From Branchiostoma floridae (lineage: Eukaryota; Chordata; Leptocardii; Amphioxiformes; Branchiostomatidae), in the NCBI RefSeq assembly GCF_000003815.2, contig NC_049985.1, forward strand, positions 7,748,066-7,812,065: a DNA stretch of 64,000 nt. Direction: 5' to 3'. Every line of letters starts with the position of its first letter. Positions within the stretch are counted from its first letter, which is position 1. Shown in pieces: positions 22,483 to 34,175 of this stretch. The notes under the pieces were generated by a model that saw nothing but the letters and a program-made list of their open reading frames with translations, made no database searches and was not told the origin of the DNA. The translations under genes were made by a program, and so were the position numbers.

Positions 22483-23788
22483 GGAGGACGAGTTTCTTGT
22501 GTGCCGTGTGTGTTTGAGCAGTTTTCACAGGCCAAAGTCCCTGCCGTGTCTACACACCTTCTGTGAGCGATGTGTGTCTGTCCTGCACGATCAACAGAGG
22601 CCTTTACGGTGCCCGATATGTCGCCAAGCACACTACCTTCCTTCGGAGGGAGTTTCTGGTCTCCCGGACAACTTTTTCATTGCTAGCTTGGCAGAGAGGC
22701 TAGATACATCAACACCGCGGCGTCTGGGCAATGTAGGATGCGAAACTCACCCCGACCAGAACTTGCTATTCTTCTGCAAAGAGGACGCTTGCCGCAAACC
22801 GGTCTGTACCCAGTGTCTTCTGCAACATCACAGTGATCACAGAATCACACCCTTACGGAGAGAAGATCATCAACGGACTTCAGAGGGCATAACAAGGAGC
22901 GTCAGTCCCGTAAGCACCGAGACGGAAGAAGACGAAGAAAGAAACAGTGAGTGGGTAACCAACTGCCAAGTCAGAGTATTGCTCCGTATTGAAGAAAATG
23001 GCGAGGGTGAAGGTCTGATATTATAACCTCTCGACCTTGTGTTTGATGATGTCAGCGGTCGGCTGTACGTCTGCGACGCCGTCAGCGAGGGCGTATTGAC
23101 GTTCGACCGCCAAGGTGTGCTCCTGTCGTCATGGAGTACCAAGACTTCGGAGTCGACGTCAACGCCTTCGGGAATCGCCCTCAATGTAAGGAGCGGTCAC
23201 ATGTACGTGGTTGACAGTTCTGACGCTGTGGTCAAAGTGTACGATAGAGCAGGTGCCCTACTCAGTACCTTTGGACAGGGCTTCTTCGAAAAACCGTGGG
23301 GTCTTGCACTGAGCACACAGGGAGAAGGACGAATTGCGGTGACGGACATCGGCCAGCACCGAGTATCGGTCCACAGACTGGGCGGGTCCGTTGTTTGGAC
23401 CTTCGGGACCAAGGGTAAGGGCGACTCAAACCTCCAGTACCCGCACAGGGCGGACTTTCTCCCAGACGGACAGCTTGTGGTGACAGACTATATGAACCAC
23501 TGCGTCAAGTTTATTTCAAATGACGGTGCATACTTAGGAAAACTTCAAACGGGGGACACAAAGAGACAGTCAGGGCCCATAGGGGTAACTACACTCCACG
23601 ATACTCAGCTTGTTGTTATAGCAGATGATAGCAACAAGCAGGTGCAGGTATACGATAGTGAAAGTGGGCGGATCCGAAGCGTGATTGACAGCGATGACCT
23701 GAGTATGCTCAAGTCGGTCCGCAGTAGAGGCAGCCGGCAGTTTGCTGTGATTAATGGTTGCGAAATAACTCTGTATGAAATGATTTGA

Positions 23789-24450
23789 TACGTTTGCATA
23801 GGATTCTTCAAGTATAACGCCTTGTGCCAGGTATGGGAAAATATGTGCTACAATCTGTCTCAGTGACATTACACGATAAGCTTTGTAGGCGTTTGATTTC
23901 TACATGTTTGATTCACGTTCATTGTATGCAGATATAGAGGCAGCATCATTATCATTCGCGTGGCTGGCAAAAGATATATACTATAGCTAGTATGGCTGTT
24001 ATGGAAGAAGCTCAGAATTGTCACTGAACTTAAAGATAAATTGGTGTATTGCGCTTTTGATTACAATTTACTATGAGCATATACGGTGATCATAAAGTTG
24101 GACTCATATGATACTAAATTTAGTTCCATACAAAGAACAATGGGATTTCCATGGCCAAGTAGGATCTGTCTAGTACAGTCTGAGAAAAGATAGAATGCTG
24201 TATGTGTGCCAAAAGACATCAAGTGGTTTTAACATGACCAAGAAGCACTACTCCTCGCCTGTGACATGGACTTGTTATTATTTTGTCAAGGAATTTACAA
24301 AAACTCTACCTTTAGAGGTATGAGATCTTGTAGTTGCGTTATGCTATGGTTCCTTTGTATTTTGATAAGTTTGTGCTAATTATAAATATACATATATTTC
24401 TGGTTTGCTATAACGTTACATGTATAAAGAAATTAGCTGTTTAACTTACC
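23789..24450. other. Intergenic stretch, nothing recognised
   Basis: There are only short reading frames, no repeats that I can delimit, and no recognisable RNA gene. Confidence 0.5.
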
Positions 24451-24454
24451 ACTC

Positions 24455-25110
24455 CCACGCTTTGCAGCTGAGCACACCGCCTCCCTCCATCTCACTCTGT
24501 CGTGCCAGTGCTTGGGCGTACTGGCAAGGGGCAGGGCGGTCCACTGCTTAATGTTATCATCACATTTCTTTCTTTGTCTACCTTAGTACCTCTCCTTCTT
24601 TTCCCTTCTACTGTTCCCTGCAGGATCACTTTTGTAGACGCCTTTGCTTCTGATGATGTGGCCGTACTATCGCAGCTTCCTTTTTGTGACAATACTAACG
24701 AGGTCCTCAAGGTGGTTTATTTCAGCGGCCGTAGCTTCTTTATTTTGATAATGTTCCTAACTTCTGTGTTGTTGATGTGGTCACGGTAAGTTAAGCTTAG
24801 TAATGTTCTGTAACCATCCCCACTGCTACATTTTTCCTCGAGTGTTAATGTGCGAGCATCACACGCATGCAGGAAATGGAGATGACCAGTGCCTGTAGTC
24901 GTCTCATCTTGGGATGTCGACTTTAATGTTCCTGTCCCTCCAGATGGGTATCAGCCTTGCCATGGCTGCTGTTGTCTGTGCAGCTCGGGATATAATTTCT
25001 GCCTTTGATCTTTCCTTGCTGATTATGAAGCCAATGTACTTAAACTGATCCACTATTTGAAGCTCTTCCTGGTTTACTACCACCTTAGATGTGCCGGGCT
25101 TGGTCGACCT
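24455..25110 (-). mobile_element. Decayed RTE-like LINE remnant (ORF2 C-terminus)
   Basis: The minus strand encodes pieces such as QFKYIGFIISKERSKAEI and TTAAMARLIPIWRDRNI, the characteristic region after the RT catalytic domain in RTE/BovB-type elements. Further along lie an INNTEV piece and an ILQGTVEGKRRRGTK piece near the C-terminus. Frames are broken by stops and shifts. It is clearly an old, dead copy. Confidence 0.8.
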
Positions 25111-26201
25111 AGGTATGCATGCAATTCAGAAGTTCACATGCTTTTGTTTTTAATCGCATTCTTTGTGTAGTAAAGATCGACAATGAGCACTGGGCTTTTT
25201 GAGGAAAACAAGTCAACTCTGTCATGTTTGGCCCAGTTCCAAGGTGCCGCATTCACCACATCACGTGGGTCTGTGGGTTTGGGATAGTACGATGTCTATT
25301 ATTATAAACGAGGGAGGAATCTTCAACAAAAGAATACTAGAAAAACATACTAAATGTCTATTCTACTAACAGAAGTTACAGTCGGGGGAAGGGCGTAGTG
25401 GTGTATAGGGCCGAGATTGCTTTCGCATGCCTACCTACACGAAAGAAATCCCGGTCATCACTATTTTCCATGGCATCTGCAGGCCCGGCCCCCGTCGCTG
25501 AATGTCGTGCAGTCCCTTAGAGGCCACGCCCAATCTCGCTCTGTTGACAAAAACGTTGACCGTCAGGTACCGGGCGCCATAACAACATAGTACTACGGGC
25601 GCAAATGCAGTACCCTTGAACTCAGCCGTGGGTTTCAAAGTACACACAAATGGGCCGGTCCCACCGCCTTTGCGTGGTCCTCAAGGGCAGGTCAGTTTCT
25701 CAGTGCTGCAATTTAGGTAGTTGTATGCTAAATATGGCCGGAAAGTAATTTTAGACAATGTGAAAAGGTGTGTGGTAAGGTAGCTGCGTCACGTCTCATG
25801 GTTCGTCAGGAACGCGTTCCGCTCAAATTGTTGCACCTTGAAAATTGTACATTTGGGGGAATGACTTAGTCAAACTTGGATTGAACTTAACTACAGGCAG
25901 CTTCATCTCACAGTAACCGGATTGACATGATGTACTATGCTTCTGCTATGTACCTTTAATGGGAGGAATTTCAGTAAGCAGCCTTTTAAATTTTAAACAC
26001 CAGAACAGCACATGTAATAGGCGCATGAGCTATCGCCATTGCTCATGAATGGTTGCCGTGCCTCAGAGAGCTAGCTAAACATCAGGATTGATAGTTCTTT
26101 TTTGGCAGACTTGCTCTAGACTGAATTTTTTTTTAGCCTTGAGTTGCTCACAGAATTTGATATGTTGTTGTGTTGAATTGCTCAGGGGAATCCCCATTTA
26201 T

Positions 26202-26223
26202 TTGGGTATTACGTAATACCCAA
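26202..26223. repeat. Perfect 22-bp palindrome
   Basis: TTGGGTATTACGTAATACCC continues with AA, an exact palindrome. It lies 6 bp after a second palindrome, GGGGAATCCCC (26185-26195). Function unknown. Confidence 0.9.
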
Positions 26224-26501
26224 GACGTCATACATGAATATTCTGGAGGCCTTGTATGTCGGGCCATACTGTACTCCAGAGGAGAGTGTTATTTTCTAAA
26301 AGACCACATCTTTATGCACACAAAATCAACTAGATGTGTAACAATCAATCACAGATGAACAAAGAAATGGACCATTTATAATCCAGTATTAAACTGAGTA
26401 TTGCCCCTTCATGCAGACCCATCAGGTGTGATGCATGATGGGAATAATGCCTTAACTATTGGAAATTTGGAACCAATAATAATAATTGGCTCAGTTAAAA
26501 G

Positions 26502-26532
26502 CAAGGAGGTTATATCAGATATAACCTCCTTG
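26502..26532. repeat. Perfect hairpin with 15-bp arms
   Basis: CAAGGAGGTTATATC, one A, then the exact reverse complement. It may be the fused ends of a deleted inverted-repeat element. Confidence 0.85.
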
Positions 26533-26700
26533 GTTAAAAGTAAACAGAACGTCTGAAACTAGTACTGGACTTGCAAAAAAAACTATCACATGCTTATGTT
26601 CTCCTTTATGTTGTAAATCATCGAAAACCACCCAAAGATCGTGAAATTTGTGTTGGAAAAGACGAAAATGGGTTGATGTCAAAGAAACAAAAAATGGGAT

Positions 26701-26803
26701 CTGCCAATGCTACCATATTTGGAAATGGCTGCCAATGCTGCCATATTTGGAAATGGCTGCCAATGCTGCCATATTTGGAAATGGCTGCCATATATGGAAT
26801 TGA
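26701..26803. repeat. 28-bp tandem repeat, about 3.5 units
   Basis: The units read CTGCCAATGCTGCCATATTT plus GGAAATGG, with one substitution in the first unit and a truncated last unit. Confidence 0.95.
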
Positions 26804-28358
26804 GTAGCGTCCTCTAGCGTTTTTTATTAGAACTACAGCTTTCACAAAGAATAATTATGTTTCAGGGACTAGAGTCCATTCCAAGTCACCATGAGGGTTT
26901 TTAAGTGATATTTGTAATTAGTCTGAATTGTTTTGAATAAAAGAATATCTGAGCCACAATAATTAAATTGTTTTAAAAAAATTGACTATGAAAAAACTCT
27001 TCTATTTGAATTCCTTTGAATATTTTAGAAACATTTTGAAAGTAACTGTACAAAAATATCTTTATTTAGAATAATTTTGATACCTCTGTGTGATGATTTC
27101 ACATTTACAAATATTTACAAATATTTGTAAACTTTGCCAAATGGTAAAATTAGTTTATTGCCCCCATAAAAGTAAGCCTTATTGTTGCATCTGTATATTT
27201 TTAAATTTGCTTGCTGGGCACTGGCGGATCCTTTGTGGTGGGCCATTGTTGCATGGCACCCAACCATACTTTGCAAGGATGTGTGAATTGCTATCTTCCC
27301 AGCCCACTGAACCTTTTACAAAAAATGGTAGAAAATGGTAAATGATGGTAGAATGCTGTTATCATTATTTAGAAACCATTAGAAATATCCAATTCAACAC
27401 CATGAATATTTCCTATGTTTTACGGGACCAGTGAAATATTTATTAAGTTGAAACAGTGTTAAAATATTTCTGAAGTATGAAATGTCCTAGACCTATAATT
27501 ACAAAACTTTAAAATCAATTCTAAACAATTGCAACAAACATCCGCACGGTGTCTTGGAATGGACTCTATCTATTTTTTTGGGTTAAATTAAGTCAATTTA
27601 TTGTTGTTGTTGCTACATTTGACATTAAACTATGCTGAAAAAGTTTTTAAACTTTTTTAAAAGTTGTAGGTGTTGAAATACTCTTTTTTTTGTCTTTATT
27701 ACTAAGCATTATTACAGCTTTATTACTGTGTATGCCAACATGCAAATTTTGCATGTAATTGTAACTGGATAATTATTTTTCCACACATACATGTATACAC
27801 TAAATGATGATTATTATTATTATCATTATATACCATGGGAACCTGAAGCTCTGGACCTGAACCCAGACTTGTTGCAAGTTTTTTTTTTTCCCCCTGTCGC
27901 TCCAACTTTTTTCTGAAAAAATCCGAGAACCAACAAATTAAATTAATATGGCCTAAAGTACCAGGTCAACTTTGGGGTCAAATAAATAGAATATTTATGT
28001 TGCTGAGGATGGAAAATGATGAACAACTATTCACACACATGCTGCAAGCATTGTTTTTTATGATCGGACCTCCATTTCTTAAGAGCTGTCATTTTTTATG
28101 AAGGCCCATTTTTTCAAGTCTTAAGTATGGGTTTCAATGGGATGATTGACAAAGATCAAAGCCCATTTTTTACCAAAAGCAAGTCAGAAATGAAGTTAAT
28201 AAGGCTACAAGTTGTCAAACAAGTATCCAGAAACACATTGCAAAAGAAATTTTCAAGCTCAACCAAATATTTCTTTAGAGCTGCCAAGTTGAAGTTTGTC
28301 CAATGGTTGTTCACAATATAATGTGTCACACCTGGCTGTAAGTTAATTAGAGGGTACT

Positions 28359-28372
28359 GGGGGGGGGGGGGG
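28359..28372. repeat. Poly-G run
   Basis: About 14 consecutive G. A similar run of about 15 G lies at 52776-52790 in a NUP98 intron. Length is likely unstable or prone to error. Confidence 0.9.
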
Positions 28373-29190
28373 TTAATGCTTTATAATAACTGCTCCCTGG
28401 TCCAGGTTCAATGTCAAGTGGTCTATACAATTTCATTTTGGGATTCAGAAAAATATTACTAGCAGAACTGGAACACTCTACTCTGGTGTACAGTATGGCT
28501 TTTAAGGTCACGCTTTTTCCTGACATCATGATCAACAAAGCTTTTTGTTTTAAATTCATCTACACTACTTAAGCTTCCTTTTTGTCTCTTTCGTTGTTAC
28601 TCATAGACTTGATAAACTCAATAACCGTACAATGATTTTTCAAGACAAACTTTTTTTTTAAGTATGACTGTTCAATTTACTTGCAAAACACGTCGGTAGC
28701 CTTACGTAAGTGGACACAAGTTGCATATGAGCTCTACATTTATATAATCTATGATGGTTTCTTCAGGCTTCATGTGACAAGTGACATTGTTACTGTTGGT
28801 GTGAGGCAGTAAAAAAATAAGGTAAGCAGGTGTTTTGTTGATGCGATAATGATTTTTTATAGATTACAAATGATCTTTTATTTCTTAGTCTACGACAGAG
28901 GTTTCCTGGCACACAGTGTGCCTCAAAACAGTTGCTTACTTAGCTAGCTATAGGGCACAAGTTTCATGCCAGAAAAGCCTTGCTATCATCAACATGTTTC
29001 TGTCAATATGTGAAATGGATTCTTTACAAAAATGTGTTCATGACCGATGCAGTTCCAGGCTATTGAGCCATTTGCTATTTGGTTAAGTATATGCAAGGAC
29101 GTTATATGTTTCCAATTCTAGCATGAAAAATTAAGCAACCATGTATTAAACCTGGGGAGCTGGCTAACATTATTTTGCTTTTTTTTCAGC

Positions 29191-32160
29191 ATGGCTACAG
29201 ATAACATTTGTGAAATATACTGGTACAAGAATGGGCAAGGCAAAGATGTATGCTCTCTTGACTATTCATCAAAGCTGCTGCAGTCCAAAAAATTTGAACG
29301 CCCTCCGGGAATTCATCCTGAAGCTATTACCCGCATAAATCTGGAAAAAAATGAGTTAAAAACTATTCCAGCCGAAATCTTTGACATGCCAAATTTGGAA
29401 GAGTTGGATCTCAGGCACAATTTCCTAACTGAGCTGCCAACAGAAATCAGCAAGTTGCACAAGCTTAAAAAGCTCTGGGTGGCAATGAATTACATCAGAA
29501 AATTGCCAGACACCATATGTCAGATGGAAAATTTGGAGAGTCTGCATCTCGGTTCAAATGAGCTCAGAAACCTCCCCAAGAAATTTGGCAACTTGGCAAA
29601 TTTGAAGGAGCTCTGGGTCAATGATAACTATTTTGCCAGCTTTCCTCGTCAGATCACAGTAATGAAAACAATTACAAAACTTGATTGTCATGGTAACCAA
29701 ATGAAAACGATGCCCAAAGCAATTGGCAACTTGTCAAATCTGACTTCTTTGGACATGCACAAGAACAGATTAATCTCATTCCCAAGAGCTGTTGTTTCAA
29801 TGTTAAAGTCTAAATTGAAGCACTTTGTCTATCATGCAAATAGGATTGCAAGTCACCCCCATGGGTTTGATAAAGTTATGTCTAAAATGAATGACAGTCC
29901 TCCCAAAGACAAGAAGCATAAATCTCTGCAAAAGCAAACCAAGGGGAAGAGCAAGAAGTCTGCTTCAACCACGGAGGCAGCAAAGGTGAAAGGAGACAAT
30001 GTTGTTGATGCAAAAGCAACAGAACAAGCAGGTAAGATGGAAGTTAAAACGTTTCAACATATATGTTCTGAATGGAAATGTTATGCATAACATGAAATCT
30101 AATGTCCAGTTGCTTCTTGAATGAGATGTCATTGCTGAGGTATGACAAGAGGCAAGTTGTACATAAGTAATATTGTGCTATTGAGGATGTCAATAATACG
30201 CGCTACTGTTTGAAACTGGCATATTGATATCCTTTCTGGAAATGATTGACACTAAGATGGACATATCTTTGCAACAGAGACATCATTGCCAGAGTCATCA
30301 CAACGGCATGCTGCAGTGAGTTTGCCACTTTTTTGTTCTATTTAATTTTGCATTAATTGATAAGCACAATCATCTTTTCAAGTCAATTTTATCAGGCACT
30401 GCCAGCAACTTGAGGTTATAATACTTTCGCTCAATATTGTTCCTGTTAAGGTATCTCGGTTGGCTAAATTGGCATTTTGACCTTCCACTGTTTTCTTATT
30501 AATGAATTAAGAAAGAATGGAGCCATAACGAATGTTGATAGATGGGCATTAAAGAATTCTAAATCTGCTTTTTTGGGGGCCAAATTGATGACGTCATCAT
30601 TTTTATTACCTCTGATATTATTTTTTTCTATGACAAAATACAGCACTTTGGTACATCCACCAGTAAGGAAATTTGTTTTTTGTTGGATAATGAGGGAAGC
30701 TCCAAACGTAGTGTGGCCCAATCTGATATCTTACTGTTACTAACGATCTGTAGTTATTAGGAATGGAATTTTTTTAATTGGATGAAAACAAACATTTTCT
30801 AAAAATCCCCCCAAAATCAGATTTAGAATTCTCTAATGCCCATCTATCAATATTCGTCACGGCTCCATTCTTTCTTAATTCATTATTAAGAAAACAGTGG
30901 AAGGTCAAAATACCAATTTAGCCAACCGAGATTACCTTAAACAACACTCACTATGGGCTTCTTCTATGGGCTTCAACATTGCAGATTAAATCAATGATTT
31001 CTGAGGCACAAAGGAATTGAATTGATGGCATCTTTCTTTTTCAGCATCAGACACCAGAAACTATGCAACTGATTGCAGCAACAGGCCAAGTAATGCAGGA
31101 TGTTGGAGGACAAGAAATCAACTTGAGCATCCAAGTTTCTGTTGATGTCAATGTAGGAAACAATAATGGCCATGGTAAGAACATTTAGTTTTGATTTACT
31201 GGTTATAACGATGACGAATGAAAAACCAATGAAGCATACTTCCTTTAACCTTTATGTACTCTTAGAAAATAACTTCATGTGTATATATATGTTCTCAGAA
31301 TTATTCCGGTTGCTTGTGTCTGCTATATGCAATGACATTATCTCTTTCTATGACCATAATCAGACAATATGTCCTTCCCTTATCATGTGTGTTGGTATCC
31401 CATTCTTGTGAAATATAATCATGATTGGCTGTGTGAAGTTATAAACAACAGTCATTTACAAATAGGCTTGATGTACAATATGATGTAGTCTATGTTGTAA
31501 CTGTAATGTTTTTAGCTTCAGGTGCAAGCAATACAGATCCCCAGGCCCTCAAAGATAAAAAGACCATGGCCACAAAGGGTCCACTTAGAGGTAAAGTTAT
31601 AACAAAGTTAAGAGTATTCAATTCCATGTAGCTACTAACCTACCAATCTGCTTTTGCTTTAAGCTAACATCATACTAGGTATTAGAGCATTCTAATGAGA
31701 AGCTAACTCTGGAGATGCTGAAGTTAATTGTGTTGCTGCTCTTTGCCCTTTACATTTGTATTACAGTCGTGTCAAGAAAAAAAAACACTTCAATTTGTAT
31801 ACCATTTATTTACACAATGAAAAGACAAACACAGAGAAACTAATGTCTGCCTTGGCTTTCACTACAGACTTCATTCAACATGTCACAGATACAGCGTGTT
31901 CAGTCTGGAGAGACCTTGCTCATCGACTAGGGGTGGAGAATAATGAGATAAACCGAATACACAAGGAGAACCTGGGACAGATGAAAGAATGCTGCATAGA
32001 GGTCCTCAATTTGTGGAGAGAGGAAAAGGGAAAAGATGCAACTGTTGAAGTACTCAAGAAGGCCTTGTATGAAGCTAAACGCAAGGATGTCGTGGACGAA
32101 TTTGAAGGCATGACTCCTTTCCAAACTCTGGTGTGCTGGGTAAAAACAACGATTGGGTAG
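29191..32160 (+). CDS. Leucine-rich repeat and death-domain protein
   Basis: Five coding exons join in phase: 29191-30031, 30278-30315, 31045-31174, 31516-31590, 31835-32160, giving 469 residues. The ATG follows an acceptor at 29189, so a 5' noncoding exon is expected upstream (an exon ending at 28821 before GTAAGC is possible). Residues 45-215 hold about seven 23-residue LRRs of the SHOC2/PIDD style (LKTIPAEI, LTELPTEI, IRKLPDTI). A Lys-rich linker follows. The last exon is a death domain near residues 370-450, with SVWRDLAHRLGV and a terminal LKKAL helix. Family knowledge: LRR-death proteins act as adaptors in apoptosis and innate signalling, and the family is large in amphioxus. I chose the acceptor at 31834 because the alternative at 31766 is out of phase with the previous exon. 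No ZU5 domain is visible, unlike PIDD. Confidence 0.85.
30450..30936. mobile_element. piggyBac-like MITE with TTAA duplication
   Basis: Inverted arms of about 118 bp (30450-30567 and 30818-30936) start with GGTATCTCGGTTGGCTAAAT and differ at only a few positions. Both ends are flanked by TTAA (30446-30449, 30937-30940), the diagnostic piggyBac target. It is in an intron of the LRR gene and has no coding capacity. Confidence 0.85.
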
Positions 32161-32262
32161 TAAAACAAAGCAAATAACAATGTTAATATGAAGTATAGTA
32201 GTATCCTTTATATGATTAGAATACTGCTGCTGGGTTCCCTGACACAGGGATAGGCAGCAGTC

Positions 32263-32430
32263 GGCTAGTCTTCACAACGCTGGGCCGGGCAGTTTTGGAG
32301 AACGGAAAGTACGATATAAAAGACAACAAAAACACAAAACGGACCAAAAATAATTCAACAGCATGCCCTGTGCATATTCATTGGCGTAAAGTTAAATTTT
32401 TCATTTCCGCAAACAGCCCGACCGGGCCTC
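32263..32430. mobile_element. Diverged relative of the 34176 MITE
   Basis: GCCGGGCAGTTTTGG, ACGATAT and a purine-rich A tract are followed by CATTTCCGCAAACAGCCC. This parallels the layout of the element at 34176-34382. The ends cannot be defined. Confidence 0.4.
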
Positions 32431-32493
32431 AGGTAGGTAATGTGACGTAGCCCATAGCTAACTATCTATTCTTCTGTTCATTCATACCAACAG

Positions 32494-34100
32494 CAGCAAA
32501 CTGTGAGTTGCAGGATGTCACCACTTGTGATTCGGGACAAGTGGAGGTAGAGGAGGCAAGGTATGAAATTCATATACTCACTTCACTTTAGATAATTTCT
32601 TGAAAAGATTTCCGTTTACTTACTTTACTACTTACTTTGCAATGACAATTTTTTTATAACATGGGCCATAAGAGAAAATAATTTATCTATTTAGTAACAA
32701 GTTTTCAAAATTCTATTTCTTTATTCAAGACCTGCAGTCAATTCTATCTGATTTCCCTTTTCTAGCATTATGGAGGCAGCAAGCAACTACTGCAATGTTG
32801 GGTCAGACAGATGGCATTGTCCAAGAGAGGCCACCACTGATCGACTTCAGGATCCCCAAGCAACAACACAACCAACAAATGCTTCTAGTACCCTTCCAAA
32901 ACAGCCCATACCAAAGATTTCCTGCTCAAGGTACTGTACTCAAGACAGATAACTTTGTACTGAGCAAAACAACACTGTCGGAATCTTAAACAGAGAACAA
33001 AATATCTACCACTAAGTACTGCCACTTTGGGGTGGACAAATTCGATGACTTGAGTTTTGCCGTGAGCTGCACCCGTAGCACCCTCACACTCAGGGTTGAC
33101 ATCGCGGCAAAGCCTTACGATATCACCCCTGACAATTCAGCCAGGGTATTTGGGTATTTGGGGCGTGGCTTCTAACCAACTGGCTTTTTGTTGTCGAAAG
33201 CTCGGAAAGGCGCCATATAAGGCGACTCATTAATATTCAAGAGCAAGATAACAGTACCGGCGTAACGTTCTTTCAGCGTCCAGACGTCTTTATCAGGTAC
33301 CAAATTTAACATTTGTCGGTTCTGTGGGTATAGGGTAACCACGGCATCACCGTATACATGTACCGACCTAGCATACGAAAAAAAAAAACATTACCATCAC
33401 GCAAAGATAAACAGATCTTTGTACACGCCGCGCCGTACGCTGTTTGTTCGAAACTTGCAATCCGGTCGCTGATTGGCCCGCGACAAATCAGGCAAGCTCA
33501 TTAATATTCATAAGCAGGGCGCCCCAAATACCCAAATACCCTGGCTGAATTGTCAGGGGTGATATCGTAAGGCTTTGCCGCGATGTCAACCCTGAGTGTG
33601 AGGGTGCACCCGTAGATGATGCTGGTCATGCCTCGAGTTGAGCCAAGTCAAGTACAATGCCTGCTGATCTACCACATTGTAACGATACTGGAAAATTGTT
33701 CAATGTCTTTAGAGTAGTTAAGTGAGTGAAAATTTCCTGAACGGGAGGTGTGGTGATTTTGTTTTCAATTTGGAGTTCCGAGAGGCAATTAGATGTACAT
33801 GTAATTGAATTGGCATGACCTTATTACGAAATGTATCAAGTACTGATGCATTCCTATTTCTCGATATAGCTGACCCAAAAAAGCCAAACGACTGTGACTA
33901 AATATTCTTTCAGGAGCCCAACTTGTGCTCAAATGACATCTAAAGAAAGTCAACCAGGAAGGAACAAGCAGAGCAACAGGTGGTCTTGCAACAAGAGGGG
34001 AGCTGAACTCGACCAAGATCCAAACGAAGGGGGTAGAAGGCCTCAGAGCAGACCTGGCCCAAACACCTCTGCAGGACATGAGAAAGGGGCACCAGATTAG
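32494..34100 (+). CDS. Alternative C-terminal exons of the LRR gene (no death domain)
   Basis: Three further exons, 32494-32560, 32766-32930 and 33914-34100 (TAG), keep one open frame and matching phases. Their entry phase fits the donor at 31590, so they would replace the death-domain exon. They encode a low-complexity, Gln/Pro/Ser/Thr- and Lys-rich tail with no recognised domain. The evidence is phase consistency and splice signals only, with no homology, so this could be chance. A MULE-like MITE sits in the intron before the last exon. Confidence 0.45.
33079..33606. mobile_element. Mutator-like MITE with perfect 87-bp inverted repeats and 9-bp target duplication
   Basis: The left arm (33079-33165) begins CACCCTCACACTCAGGGTTG, and the right arm (33520-33606) is its exact reverse complement over 87 bp. 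CACCCGTAG flanks both sides (33070-33078, 33607-33615). Nine-bp duplications with long arms are typical of MULE elements. The interior (354 bp) has no reading frame. Identity of the arms and of the duplication points to recent insertion. Confidence 0.93.
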
Positions 34101-34175
34101 TACTGGTTTCCTTGGAAAAATCAAACCAAGGACCTGAATCACACTAAATATGCCTCTTATGGGGACACTGAGTAA

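Larger units (their letters stand above)
18763..23788 (+). pseudogene. TRIM-NHL gene interrupted by a LINE (RING, B-box, NHL)
   Basis: The ATG at 18763 begins MDGILKQSLEDE, directly followed by the LINE poly(T) at 18799. The frame resumes at 22493 with FLVCRVC, so 5' and 3' parts join in phase across the insertion. The resumed part has a C3HC4 RING (CRVC, then CLHTFCERC, then CPIC), a type-2 B-box with CETH and paired Cys/His, a short linker without an obvious coiled coil, and from 23042 a series of NHL-type beta-propeller repeats (GRLYVCDA, GHMYVVDS, GRIAVTDI, GQLVVTDY) ending at 23788. An in-frame TAA at 23024-23026 splits the linker from the NHL part. Family knowledge: such proteins are E3 ubiquitin ligases. 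With the LINE and the stop it looks inactivated. A shorter gene starting inside LINE-derived sequence (ATG 22382) is possible but would still meet the TAA. Apart from the insertion it is intronless. Confidence 0.85.
25111..28780. other. AT-rich intergenic region, no gene seen
   Basis: I found no exon with coding character. Small items are listed separately: palindromes at 26202 and 26502, a 28-bp tandem repeat at 26701 and a poly-G run at 28359. Confidence 0.5.

Noticed and set aside
31767-31834. Longer version of the death-domain exon starting at 31767
   Set aside because: The phase does not match the donor at 31590, and the joined frame meets a stop before the death domain. A one-base error in the 9-A run could rescue it, but the acceptor at 31834 needs no such assumption.
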